NCBI GenBank assembly: GCA_017889635.1 | Contig: JAGGAC010000010.1 | Span: 82,105 to 126,006, forward strand | DNA length: 43,902 bases | Direction: 5' to 3' | Source of the DNA: Bacillota bacterium | Lineage (GTDB): Bacteria; Bacillota; Negativicutes; Sporomusales; CTSoil-080 | Shown: positions 16,839 to 25,665 of the stretch, piece by piece | How the letters are laid out: the number at the start of each line of letters is the position of its first letter | Position numbering within the stretch: position 1 is the first letter of the stretch | Translations under genes and position numbers: made by a program | Notes under the pieces: model-generated | The model's database searches: none | What the model was told of the DNA's origin: nothing | Seen by the model: only the letters and a program-made list of their open reading frames with translations

Positions 16839-17264
16839 TTGGCTTATCGCAGTAGTAATACTCCAACCAGCCGAAATCGGCTGTCTGACCGCGATATGCT
16901 GCTTGACATACTTGCCACAACCAAGTCAATGTCAAGTTTGTATGATCATGCTATTCTGGAATCAAATGATTCTATGGTTAGGGAAACATTTGAGAATTTG
17001 CAACAAGACGAACACCACTCGGCAGAAATGATCTACAATATTATGCAAGAGCAAGGTATGTATAATATCGGTTCAAGACAATCCTTAGGTCAGCGTTACC
17101 GGAAATCTCAAAATAGCGACAGCCGATATAATATGCAGAACATTGACCGTTACTCTCACACTTCCAGCAGAAGTCAACTATCTCGCAAATTGTCCGGCGG
17201 TGCTACAAACACCACAGCTTCCCGCAGTCGCGAACTGAGTAGTCAAACAAACTGGAATATGTAA
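16839..17264 (+). CDS. CotF-family spore coat protein
   Basis: TTG 16839 follows GGAGGTGA. The 141-residue product has a CotF-type helical domain (PF07875) in residues 17-70: LSDRDMLLDILATTKSMSSL, then LQQDEHHSAEMIYNIMQEQG. It continues with a low-complexity tail rich in Ser, Arg, Asn and Tyr. That tail is typical of spore coat proteins that become cross-linked or interact with the outer layers. It is the second gene of the coat pair and ends at a strong terminator. Confidence 0.85.
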   Translation: MAYRSSNTPTSRNRLSDRDMLLDILATTKSMSSLYDHAILESNDSMVRETFENLQQDEHHSAEMIYNIMQEQGMYNIGSRQSLGQRYRKSQNSDSRYNMQNIDRYSHTSSRSQLSRKLSGGATNTTASRSRELSSQTNWNM

Positions 17265-17315
17265 ATAACGCGGTGCCAAACAAGCTATTCCGCGTCAATT
17301 AAAGAAAACCCACCT

Positions 17316-17349
17316 CAAAAAACACCAGCTCAATGCCCGGTGTTTTTTG
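17316..17349. terminator. Bidirectional terminator after the coat genes
   Basis: CAAAAAACACC (17316-17326) pairs with GGTGTTTTTTG (17339-17349). It separates the plus-strand coat pair from the minus-strand peptidase fragment. Confidence 0.8.
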
Positions 17350-17362
17350 TTATTTTTAATCG

Positions 17363-18015
17363 CTATATCATAAGCGTAACATCCAACGCTTCCAATACTT
17401 TATCAATTTGACACAATATAGTTACTTGCTCAGATCCTGCAAAAAGCAAACCAACAGCATAATTATCCTCAGTCAAAACAAGTGAACCGCTGTCTCCCGG
17501 CATACTCATCGGACCTGCCAGAATTTGTCCGGAAAATATTGCGTACTCAAAATGACTAAGACTTACTTGACAAGTTACTTCAGTTGCCAATACCACACTA
17601 GATGTCAATCCAGAACTACGACCACTTTTTTTAACCACCATTCCCACTGTCGCTTTTTTTGTTCCGCGTACGGCGCCAATGTTAATTATCTCAGCCTTGA
17701 TAGCATCATCATCTACCGGTGCAGCTACAGCGCAATCCACATAATTTATTCGTTCAGTTTCTCTTAGCACCTTGATCCGGTACCGCGGCTGAAATACTTT
17801 AACACACTTATTAAGCCACTCTTCGAATTTATTCGCAATGCGACACTGCGATGAAGCAATTTCACTATGAATAGGAACAAATCTTGTTAAATGCCCTATT
17901 ACCCCTGTCCCAATATCACCGCCGTCATAAAGTCCTGGTTGTAAAATTGCGTCACCTACTCCAGCCCGTTCATCATAACCATTAGTCAAATTAGCTAAAA
18001 CATGATTATTGGATA
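17363..18015 (-). pseudogene. Trypsin-like serine peptidase, 3' part of a split gene
   Basis: On the minus strand the frame reads SNNHVLANLTNGYDERAGVG up to a serine motif MPGDSGSLVL, a chymotrypsin-type peptidase with His (SNNHV), Asp (NYVDCAVAAP) and Ser (GDSGS) positions. The N-terminus is absent. Beyond the SNNH codons the frame hits a TAG at 18026-18028. The codons for SNN-H lie inside the 14-bp repeat at 18002-18015. The same repeat ends the missing N-terminal part at 32542, so the gene is interrupted by the inserted elements. A TTG at 17989 might start a shortened product, but it would lack the catalytic His. Confidence 0.88.
18002..18015. repeat. Attachment core 1 (left chromosomal junction)
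   Basis: ATGATTATTGGATA, first of three identical copies (others at 22332 and 32542). It is preceded by an extra C shared with copy 2. It lies in the active-site codons of the split peptidase gene and marks the left end of the inserted DNA. Confidence 0.85.
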
Positions 18016-18223
18016 CTCCACAACGCTAGACAATACTAATCAGCTAATCACTCTTAAATTGTTAGAATAATTGTTAGCTAGAGTCGGACAAGTCAATATG
18101 CGTTTTACGCAAAGAAATTGAAAAACTATATAAATCTTAATAATTAATCGATCCAATAATTTAGCAATTTATTTGCAGGAAATTAACCTAACTTGTTGTA
18201 TTTTATTTGCGAGGAGGGAATCA

Positions 18224-18862
18224 ATGCACTATTCATTTAAAAAGTATCTAATAACACTCATTGTTCTATTAACAGTATTTACATCCGGTATTATTATCGG
18301 CCATACAAACCAAACCTCTGCCGAACAATCTTCGGCGATTATGCCAAATACCTTAAAAGGCATTCACTCAGTCCCAGCAACTGGTTCTGTTGATGTAGCA
18401 TTTAGTCCCGCAGGTGGCATAACCGAAATGATAACTAACACAATCGCCAAAGCTAATAAAAGCGTCTATGTACAAGCATACAGTTTTACCTCTCCCGAAA
18501 TTATTAAAGCTCTCATCGACGCAAAAAAACGCGGCATAGATGTTCGAATTATCGTTGATAAAAGTAATGTGTCGGGACTAGATAAAAACTCATCGCGCGC
18601 AAAAAAATTAAGGAATCTTTACTCTTCCCTAATTAATAATGCTATTCCGCTAAAAGTCGATGATGCTTTTCAAATCGCCCACAGCAAAATCATGATTATC
18701 GATGGCATTGATGTTATCACCGGTTCTTTCAACTTTTCCTATTCAGCCGAGCATAATAACGCCGAAAATTGCCTAATACTCCATGGCAACAAACAACTTT
18801 CCGACGAATATATGAAGAATTGGCAATGGCGTTGGGACGCAACCGAAAATTATAGTATGTAG
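18224..18862 (+). CDS. Exported phospholipase D-type (single HKD) nuclease-like protein
   Basis: The start at ATG 18224 is set by GAGGAGGG; the frame itself is open further upstream. The 212-residue protein has an N-terminal hydrophobic segment (residues 8-26), a signal or anchor, followed by a PLD domain. VYVQAYSFTSPEIIKALIDA at 81-100 is the usual first strand-helix, and H153-x-K155-xxxx-D160 (HSKIMIID), then TGSFNFSYSAEHNNAEN, is the catalytic HKD region. Single-HKD proteins such as Nuc work as dimers. The family contains extracellular nucleases, so a role in DNA degradation outside the membrane is likely but unproven. It is first in element A. Confidence 0.85.
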   Translation: MHYSFKKYLITLIVLLTVFTSGIIIGHTNQTSAEQSSAIMPNTLKGIHSVPATGSVDVAFSPAGGITEMITNTIAKANKSVYVQAYSFTSPEIIKALIDAKKRGIDVRIIVDKSNVSGLDKNSSRAKKLRNLYSSLINNAIPLKVDDAFQIAHSKIMIIDGIDVITGSFNFSYSAEHNNAENCLILHGNKQLSDEYMKNWQWRWDATENYSM

Positions 18863-18896
18863 TAACATTACTTATTCGAAAAAACGCGAATGATAC

Positions 18897-18939
18897 AAGA
18901 GGGCATTCTAAAGCTAATCTTGCTTTAAAATGCCCTCTT
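18897..18939. terminator. Bidirectional terminator, PLD / DUF4127
   Basis: AAGAGGGCATT (18897-18907) pairs with AATGCCCTCTT (18929-18939), and AAAGC/GCTTT pairs inside the loop. It serves the convergent genes on both sides. Confidence 0.85.
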
Positions 18940-18943
18940 ATCT

Positions 18944-20503
18944 TTAATGCTTAACTTCTACTTGTAGTTCGAACATTCTGTTCCATGGAAAAGAAACTTT
19001 AATTTTTTCCGGTTGAAACCAAAGATTTTCTTTTGCAAATCCCTGTACCTGTCTTTGAGCCTCAGCTGTTAAAATTGGTTTAAAATCATTAAGATAAACC
19101 GCACTCCTTTTATTTGGCGAAACAAATTGATTATCCAAAATTTTTCTAATATTAGCCTCATAAGCCCAATCATCAAGATAACGAACGGCCAACAAACGCC
19201 TGCGACTTTCTTCGCTCATTGCTCCTGACATCATCCCCTGCCCAATAGCATAACCAATAGTATTACTGGCAGTATTCCACCCAGAATAGGCGCTGAGTTT
19301 ATCCAGTAAACTACGCCTGGATAATTCGGCCATAAGCGCATTGTCTGCTCCATTAGCAAATGAAATATCAGCAATCGCCACTTTATTTTCTTCTTTTAAC
19401 TGAGCCTCTATCCCATCAATAAACTTAGCTATTCTTGGGGTAAGCACTGTCGTATTTTTAAGCGATCCGGCTTCTAAGGTTTTTCCTGTTTCTGAAGTAT
19501 TCACCGCAAACACTAAATCAGGATGCACAGGATTATCAAATACGATTCCGCCAGCTGCGGTAATGTGATCAACAATCGTTTTGCCAACTTTTTGATCTTC
19601 GTAACTAGGTATTGAATCACCACCGGCCCCTGAAGCATATTGCAACTTAACTATAGGGATTTGCATCGTCAAGTTGTTGTACGCTCTGACTAACATAATC
19701 ATACCTAATTGATCGGCTCCAGGAAAGGTTTGGAAAATATCTGGCGATAAATCAGCTGCAAGTTTTACAAATTCTCGACCTTCTTTATGACTTTGAGAAT
19801 AAGGTGCTGTATCATCTCTTCCTAACAAGAAGAAACGAAATAAACCTTTCCTATCCATATCAATAAGAGAAGCATTAACGTCAAAGTTTTTTTGCCGGCG
19901 TTTCATCCAATCCTCTAAAAAAGCTGACGGAATAGCCGCCAATTTAGAATTAAGTTCTTTTTCTTCTTGTTTCGTAAGTCCTACTATTTCCTCTTTATCT
20001 TCTAACGCTGTTAACCGAAAAATATCCCATCCATATTTTTCATAATAACCAGGCTCAACGCCCCCTTCACTGCCCTGTGGAGTTCGTAAAACAGTAGTAT
20101 ATACATACAGGCCAAGATCAGGAAATGCTTTATGCAATTCACCAAACCGTTTCAAACGCTTCTGTAGTACCAATTCATCAAAACTATGCATCCGAGAATC
20201 AACTAAACCACCATAAATTAACGAATCTCCCGACAACACCATTGCGTCGGCTTGTCCACCGTTTTCCATAATCCATCGCCACAATTTTTCTGGGTCACCT
20301 TTTTTCCCCCGACTAGCTATTATTTCTTTCGGCGGTACTAAAATCTTAATATTTGCTGCCTTAGCAGTATCTATTACATATTCCAGACTAACCGGGCGAT
20401 CATCTTGTGGTACGTACAATATAGTACTAGCGTGAGTGATAGCACTCCCTATCAAAAATGACAATAAAAAAGCAAATCCCACAATCAACTTTCTTAACTT
20501 CAT
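18944..20503 (-). CDS. DUF4127 family protein, exported
   Basis: The 519-residue protein begins with a clear signal peptide (residues 1-26, LIVGFAFLLSFLIGSAITHAS). The rest matches the DUF4127 family: ILYVPQDDRPVSLEYV at the start of the mature part, DAMVLSGDSLIYGGLVDSR, LLGRDDTAPYSQSHKEG and ADISFANGADNALMAELSR. The paired conserved Asp residues and the GRDD motif suggest an enzyme, but no activity is established for the family. GGAGG precedes the ATG. It is convergent with the PLD gene, and its mature part should lie outside the cytoplasmic membrane. Confidence 0.9.
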   Translation of the reverse strand: MKLRKLIVGFAFLLSFLIGSAITHASTILYVPQDDRPVSLEYVIDTAKAANIKILVPPKEIIASRGKKGDPEKLWRWIMENGGQADAMVLSGDSLIYGGLVDSRMHSFDELVLQKRLKRFGELHKAFPDLGLYVYTTVLRTPQGSEGGVEPGYYEKYGWDIFRLTALEDKEEIVGLTKQEEKELNSKLAAIPSAFLEDWMKRRQKNFDVNASLIDMDRKGLFRFFLLGRDDTAPYSQSHKEGREFVKLAADLSPDIFQTFPGADQLGMIMLVRAYNNLTMQIPIVKLQYASGAGGDSIPSYEDQKVGKTIVDHITAAGGIVFDNPVHPDLVFAVNTSETGKTLEAGSLKNTTVLTPRIAKFIDGIEAQLKEENKVAIADISFANGADNALMAELSRRSLLDKLSAYSGWNTASNTIGYAIGQGMMSGAMSEESRRRLLAVRYLDDWAYEANIRKILDNQFVSPNKRSAVYLNDFKPILTAEAQRQVQGFAKENLWFQPEKIKVSFPWNRMFELQVEVKH

Positions 20504-20817
20504 TATTTTTCCTCCACCATTAACTTTAAGTCAAGATAACATTATGTTAATTCTTTATGTAATTATAAATCCCTACATTTTCATTAAGGTAATATTTCCC
20601 ACCGCTCTCCAAGCCGCAACCTCAGCACCTTTGCAGAGGGATCATCTCACAAACTTAGACAGCCCTGAAAATTTTATTATCACCTTAAAATCTGTCATGG
20701 TACTTCATCATGATATAGAAATGAAACTAATTATCTAACAAATAGTAATAATTTTGTAAGCTTATCGTAACATTAGTTCAGTAGTATTGAATCATAAAAC
20801 AAAGGAGGATGCACATT
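20504..20817. other. Intergenic region between divergent genes in element A
   Basis: The region must carry the promoters of the DUF4127 gene (minus) and of the small His/Pro-rich gene (plus). I see no convincing -35/-10 pair, RNA gene or repeat. Confidence 0.35.
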
Positions 20818-20991
20818 ATGAAAAAGAAACTATCAGCATTAATCCTGGGTTTAATGATTATGAGTTTTGCCGCTACGGTAAGTGCTCATGGCGGACCAGG
20901 ACCGGGTCCAGAGCCAGGACATGGACCAGAACCTAGACCTCATCATCATCACCACGCACCACCACCGCCACCTCCTGATTATGAGTGGTAA
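20818..20991 (+). CDS. Tiny exported His/Pro-rich protein, 57 aa
   Basis: The start at ATG 20818 is preferred because GGAGG (20804-20808) sits 9 bases before it. An ATG at 20809 directly abuts the ribosome site. Residues 1-24 form a signal peptide ending in VSA. The mature 30-odd residues are only Gly, Pro, Glu, Arg and His with a short aromatic end: PGPGPEPGHGPEPRP, then five His, a Pro run and DYEW. The His cluster could bind transition metals. The strong SD, signal peptide and own terminator make it a credible gene. The family is not recognised. Confidence 0.7.
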   Translation: MKKKLSALILGLMIMSFAATVSAHGGPGPGPEPGHGPEPRPHHHHHAPPPPPPDYEW

Positions 20992-21024
20992 ATCACAAAC
21001 TCATCACAACTAAATAATATTTTG

Positions 21025-21063
21025 AGCCAGGAACAACGCTTCATCGCGTCTCCTGGCTTTTTT
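21025..21063 (+). terminator. Terminator after the His/Pro-rich gene
   Basis: AGCCAGGA (21025-21032) pairs with TCCTGGCT (21051-21058), followed by T6. It also insulates the integrase gene that begins 72 bases later. Confidence 0.85.
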
Positions 21064-21134
21064 ATGTGCCAACTAATTAATGATGCATCGGATACTAAAT
21101 AAATTAATAGATTGTTAAGCAGGAGGTGAAATAA

Positions 21135-22274
21135 ATGAGTATTCACCAAAAGAACAGCAATTGGTATGTAATAATTTCCTATAAGGATGCATTTGGAAAG
21201 TTCAAGAAGAAGTGGTACAAATCTGGGCCAATTGCAAGTGACAAAGATGGAAAAAAAGCATTACAACTGGAAATAAAATTGCTCTTAGACTTGGAACGTG
21301 GCAATATAACCCTATCGGAAAAATCGACCGTTAAGGAGTTTTTAGCTAAATGGCTTGACTTAGAAATTAATCTGACTAAAAAGCCGCGAACAGCCTATAC
21401 CTATAAAAAAAAAATGGATAACATTTCAAAAGATATTGGGCATATAACAATATCTAAATTAACAGCAATCCAGATTAAAGAGCATATTAACTCTGAACTA
21501 AAGCGTGGACTAAAGCCAAATTCTATAAACGCAGAAATGACGGTTTTTAAGCAAGCAATGAAAAAAGCCGTTCAATGGCAAATCATAACCAAAAATCCTT
21601 GCGAGTTTGTAGACCTTCCAAAGCGCAATGAGCCAAAAAGCAGCATATATTCGTCGGAACAAGTCGAAAAGTTTTTTGCAATAATAAGGGATACTGATCT
21701 ATACTTGCCTTGTATGCTTGGTTTTATGTGCGGTCTACGCAGAGGAGAGATATGCGGCCTCAGATGGCAAGATATCGACCTTGACAATAAGGTCGCCATC
21801 ATCGCCCATAGTTACAACCGTAATCCGTTTACCGGCAAAATGGAGTTACAGGAAGTCAAAACATCTGCCAGTAAATCCCGAATCCCCTTACCGAATGTTG
21901 TAATTTCGGCATTAACCTTAGAACAACTAAAGCAAAAAAAAGATAGGCTGAAATATAAGACAGCCTATCAAGAGTCCGGACATGTTTGGGCACAGAAAAC
22001 AGGGCAACCACACCAGCCCGATCATTTTTATATAAAATTTCGCAAGATATTAACGGCTCACAATTTGCCTGTTATTCGTCCCCATGACATGCGCCACACC
22101 TTCGCTACCCTGTTATACGAATCCGGCTTAGATGATAAGGCAGTTTCAGGGGCAGTCAGACATTCAAAAGCAAGCTTTACATCAGATTATTATGTCCACC
22201 TGCGGGAACAAGTTAAACGCAAGCCAGCAGATGCGATCAACGACTTGTTCACCCGGTTGTTAGATAATTGTTAG
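21135..22274 (+). CDS. Tyrosine integrase of element A
   Basis: The 379-residue protein starts at ATG after AGGAGGTGA. Residues 3-55 form an arm-type DNA-binding domain (AP2-like: NWYVIISYKDAFGKFKKKWY). Residues 63-150 are the core-binding domain, and the catalytic domain follows. Catalytic residues visible are Arg at 202 in CGLRRGEICGLRW, Lys near 247 (TSASKSRI), His317-x-x-Arg320 in PHDMRHTFATLLYESG, His343 (VRHSKASF) and Tyr 352/353 (SDYYVHL). Its stop lies 57 bases before core 2. By eye about two thirds of residues in the central block are shared with the element B integrase, which has exactly the same length. Confidence 0.92.
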   Translation: MSIHQKNSNWYVIISYKDAFGKFKKKWYKSGPIASDKDGKKALQLEIKLLLDLERGNITLSEKSTVKEFLAKWLDLEINLTKKPRTAYTYKKKMDNISKDIGHITISKLTAIQIKEHINSELKRGLKPNSINAEMTVFKQAMKKAVQWQIITKNPCEFVDLPKRNEPKSSIYSSEQVEKFFAIIRDTDLYLPCMLGFMCGLRRGEICGLRWQDIDLDNKVAIIAHSYNRNPFTGKMELQEVKTSASKSRIPLPNVVISALTLEQLKQKKDRLKYKTAYQESGHVWAQKTGQPHQPDHFYIKFRKILTAHNLPVIRPHDMRHTFATLLYESGLDDKAVSGAVRHSKASFTSDYYVHLREQVKRKPADAINDLFTRLLDNC

Positions 22275-22331
22275 ATAGACAGAAGACAATACTACTTCGC
22301 CAGCACCATTGCCAACTTACTTAAACTTAAC

Positions 22332-22345
22332 ATGATTATTGGATA
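22332..22345. repeat. Attachment core 2 (junction between elements A and B)
   Basis: Second copy of ATGATTATTGGATA, with the same preceding C as copy 1. It lies 57 bases after the element A integrase stop, in a region without genes. Confidence 0.8.
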
Positions 22346-22509
22346 TAATAATATTTTATGCTACCATACATAAATCCGCCCCTACAGGGCTTAGCATTCC
22401 TCATACTTATTTGAACAAGCCAGACAAGACATTAAAAAGTTAGATTTTAAAAGCGTTAAATAGTTTAGAAAATAGATTAGACACTGAAAAGTAAACCCAT
22501 AACCGAAAC

Positions 22510-25500
22510 CTATTCTCCCTGACGAAATCCATTCTTCCACCGTTTCAAAACGGCACCAACGTTTAAATTGCCTAACGGTATGTTTTGAAAGTAAATAAAT
22601 ATTATCGGAATGATTATCAGGGTAAATACCGTTGAAGTTAATAGCCCACCTATTAGTACCAAAGCCATACTAACCCGGGTTTCCGCCCCCTCGGTAACCG
22701 ACAATGCTGTAGGCAGCATACCAACTACCATTGTTATTGTTGTCATAAAAATAGGCTTAAGTCTGGTCTTACCCGCCTCGATAATCGCGTCATATGCATT
22801 TTTGCCTTGCTCCATAAGAGTAAGGGTATAATCCAAAAGCAAGGTTCCGTTTTTTGCCACAAGTCCATCCATAATCAGAATCCCGATTAGCGAATATAGA
22901 TTTAAGGTATTGTGAGTCACCGCCAAAAATAGCAGCGAACCAATTAATCCTAACGGCAGAGAAAACATCCTGATCAATGACGTTGACAGCGACTCATAAA
23001 GTACCGCCAGTAATATATAAACAAGAATTAGCGACAAAGCTAGTGCCTGATACATTTCACTAAAAGTATCATCCATGCTGCTTGCCTGACCAGCAAAACG
23101 ATAACTTATATTTTGTCCCAAAACATCCGGAGTCATCTTTTGCGCCAATTCATTTAAAACCTCCTTTAGCGGCCTGTCAGTAATATTAGCAGTAATAGTA
23201 ATCGTCCGTTGTTTATCAAATCTAAATAACTGAACCGGACCAGTCCCGTCCGTTATCTTCGCAACATCACCGATTGATATCTGGTGGTTGCCCGCCATTA
23301 TCGGCAGTGATCGAATGTCTGATACCGTAAAACCGTCGCTGCCTTTCAGTCTGACCATAATATCAGTATCCTGTCCATCATTGGTCGGATCATTGGCATA
23401 AACCCCGGCTTGTTGACCGACTATCGCAGCATTAAAAACATTGGTAATTTCTGCAACTGAAGTGTTATAAAACTTGAGCTTTTCCCGATCAACGCTTAGT
23501 TGAATTTCTGGCATCCCCTCGGAATATGTGCTTCTCACATCTTTTAATCCCCTGACCTGTAAAAGAACAGCTTGGAGTTTATAATTTGCTTTAATTAAAC
23601 TATCCAAATTAGCGCCAAGTAATTGAATTTGGACTGGTGCAGAAGAGCCACCTCCACTACCGCTGGTACCTGATACACCAGCTACAGAGGACTGTGTCTC
23701 ACTAACCCTTATAATCACATTCGGCATATTTTTTGCCGCGTATGCCCTAACCTGATCAGTTACCTCCCACACGGTATGTTTACGGTCTTTCCGGTCAACT
23801 AATTGAACCGATATCGATCCGGCATTGCTTGTCGGCGTACCGATACTCGAAAGATACTTCGTTACTTCTGGAATAGTTGCTAGATACTGTTCCAGACTTG
23901 CAATAGCAATATTAGTTTGCTGAATATTTTGCCCAACCGGTAATTCCACAGCAATCCTAAAACTGCCTTCATCAGTTCGCGGCATATATTCAGCTCCGAT
24001 AATTCCCAGCGGAATCAGAGCTACCGCCAAAATAAACATAATTAAAACCCCGGCAACAACTTTTTTCCTGTTAGCCAGTGCCCAGCGCAGAAAAATTTCA
24101 TATTTAACAATCGCGCTTTTCTCCAATCGATCCATAAAAGTCCAAACATGTCCCGTAGGCTCACTAAGTCCATTTTTAAAAAGCTTTGATGCTAACATCG
24201 GAGTAAGCGTAAATGATATTAACATTGAAAACAAAGTAGCAAAAACTATTGTAAGACCAAATTGACGAAAGAACTGTCCTGTCATCCCATTCATAAATGC
24301 AATCGGCATAAAAACTACAACGTCACATAGCGTAATCGCAATAGCCGCCATACCGATTTCGGTACGTCCCTCTTCGGCGGCAACAGCTGCCGTTTTACCC
24401 AATTTCATATGTCGGTGAATATTTTCCAGCACAACAATGGAATCATCAACTAAAATTCCAATACACAAGGCCAGCCCCATTAATGACATCATGTTAAAAG
24501 TAAAACCGGCTATATACATAGCAAAAAAAGTGGCTATAATCGATGTTGGAATGGCAATAATAACAGCCGCAGTAGACCGCCAGCCACGCAAGAACAGATA
24601 TAGCACCAGGCCAGTAGTAAAAAGACCTTCAATCAAGCTTGCTAAAGTATTATGCAATGAATTATTAACATATTGTGACGAGTCAGTTATAATCACAAAT
24701 TGATAGTCTGGGTATTCCGCCTTTAATGTAGCCAATTGGTCCATCGTATTTTTAGCAGTATTAACAATGTTGGCATCACTATTCATATATACCGACAAAG
24801 AAATCGCGTCAGCCCCCTGGGTTCGGCTGTAGCGGCTTACACGGGCATCCTGTTCTTTTATTGTCGCTACATCTTTTAGCGGTATCGATATTCCGTTGCC
24901 GTTGGTTACCTCTAATTTCGCAATTTCTTCAGGTGTTAGATATTGAGCAAGTAACCGGACATCAGCCTGAGTTTTATCATTATATACCGTACCCGAAGGG
25001 AGTAAAACGTTCTCCCCCTTAATTTTACTGATTATCTGACTTATTGAAAGGTTATAAAATCGTAGTTTATTGCGATCGACCTCTACAGCAACCTCTTTAT
25101 CCCGTCCACCATAAAGCTGTACCTCGGATACTCCGTCAGCGCGACCTAACCGTTCCTTAAAAACATTATTGGCAACCGAATATACATCACTCAAGGGATC
25201 ATTAGCCACAACTGCAATCTCCATAATCGGAGTGGCATTAATATCACGCTTTACGACAACAGGTTCGTCAATGCCGTCAGGCAATTTTTTTCTAACTGAG
25301 TTTACCTGTTTAGTAACGTCGATAGCTGCAATATCGGTATTGGCTGTAAAGTCAAACTCCATAATAACTCTGGCGTTTTGAGGACTGGCGATTGACGTGA
25401 TATGCTTCAAATGAGCCACTGAAGACAACGATTCTTCCAATGGCTTAATGACCTGATTTTCCATCTCCTCTACACCGGCTCCAGTGTAATGAACAGAAAC

Positions 25501-25638
25501 TGTTACATAGGGCGAATTTAGCGCCGGAAGAAGTTCAACCCCAATCCGTTGAAGGCTATATAGTCCCAGCACCACAAAAAGCATAACAATCATAGTTATT
25601 CCTACCGGTCTTTGTATGGAAAATCTAGTAATATTCAT
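22510..25638 (-). CDS. RND-family efflux pump, inner membrane permease (AcrB/HAE1-like)
   Basis: The 1042-residue protein is a full-length RND drug exporter that trades protons for substrate. It starts with the family N-terminus SIQRPVGITMIVMLFVVLGL. The proton-relay Asp pair is at 398-399 (GILVDDSIVVLENIH). The C-terminal half repeats the fold, with DEGSFRIAVELPVGQ and the relay Lys in GLVAKNGTLLLDY. Twelve helices and two large outer-side loops are present. It lies 27 bases after the adaptor gene on the same strand. No outer membrane channel gene is in this element, so it must use one encoded elsewhere. Substrates are unknown. Confidence 0.95.
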   Translation of the reverse strand: MNITRFSIQRPVGITMIVMLFVVLGLYSLQRIGVELLPALNSPYVTVSVHYTGAGVEEMENQVIKPLEESLSSVAHLKHITSIASPQNARVIMEFDFTANTDIAAIDVTKQVNSVRKKLPDGIDEPVVVKRDINATPIMEIAVVANDPLSDVYSVANNVFKERLGRADGVSEVQLYGGRDKEVAVEVDRNKLRFYNLSISQIISKIKGENVLLPSGTVYNDKTQADVRLLAQYLTPEEIAKLEVTNGNGISIPLKDVATIKEQDARVSRYSRTQGADAISLSVYMNSDANIVNTAKNTMDQLATLKAEYPDYQFVIITDSSQYVNNSLHNTLASLIEGLFTTGLVLYLFLRGWRSTAAVIIAIPTSIIATFFAMYIAGFTFNMMSLMGLALCIGILVDDSIVVLENIHRHMKLGKTAAVAAEEGRTEIGMAAIAITLCDVVVFMPIAFMNGMTGQFFRQFGLTIVFATLFSMLISFTLTPMLASKLFKNGLSEPTGHVWTFMDRLEKSAIVKYEIFLRWALANRKKVVAGVLIMFILAVALIPLGIIGAEYMPRTDEGSFRIAVELPVGQNIQQTNIAIASLEQYLATIPEVTKYLSSIGTPTSNAGSISVQLVDRKDRKHTVWEVTDQVRAYAAKNMPNVIIRVSETQSSVAGVSGTSGSGGGSSAPVQIQLLGANLDSLIKANYKLQAVLLQVRGLKDVRSTYSEGMPEIQLSVDREKLKFYNTSVAEITNVFNAAIVGQQAGVYANDPTNDGQDTDIMVRLKGSDGFTVSDIRSLPIMAGNHQISIGDVAKITDGTGPVQLFRFDKQRTITITANITDRPLKEVLNELAQKMTPDVLGQNISYRFAGQASSMDDTFSEMYQALALSLILVYILLAVLYESLSTSLIRMFSLPLGLIGSLLFLAVTHNTLNLYSLIGILIMDGLVAKNGTLLLDYTLTLMEQGKNAYDAIIEAGKTRLKPIFMTTITMVVGMLPTALSVTEGAETRVSMALVLIGGLLTSTVFTLIIIPIIFIYFQNIPLGNLNVGAVLKRWKNGFRQGE

Positions 25639-25665
25639 TGTACCACCCCGAATTGTCTGTATTTA

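Larger units (their letters stand above)
18016..22345 (+). mobile_element. Integrated element A (4.3 kb)
   Basis: Bounded by attachment cores 1 and 2 and ending with its own tyrosine integrase, whose stop is 57 bases before core 2. Cargo is a PLD-type nuclease, a DUF4127 protein and a tiny His/Pro-rich exported protein. No excisionase, replication, conjugation or phage structural gene is visible. Tandem arrangement with element B is inferred from the shared cores and the related integrases. Confidence 0.75.
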
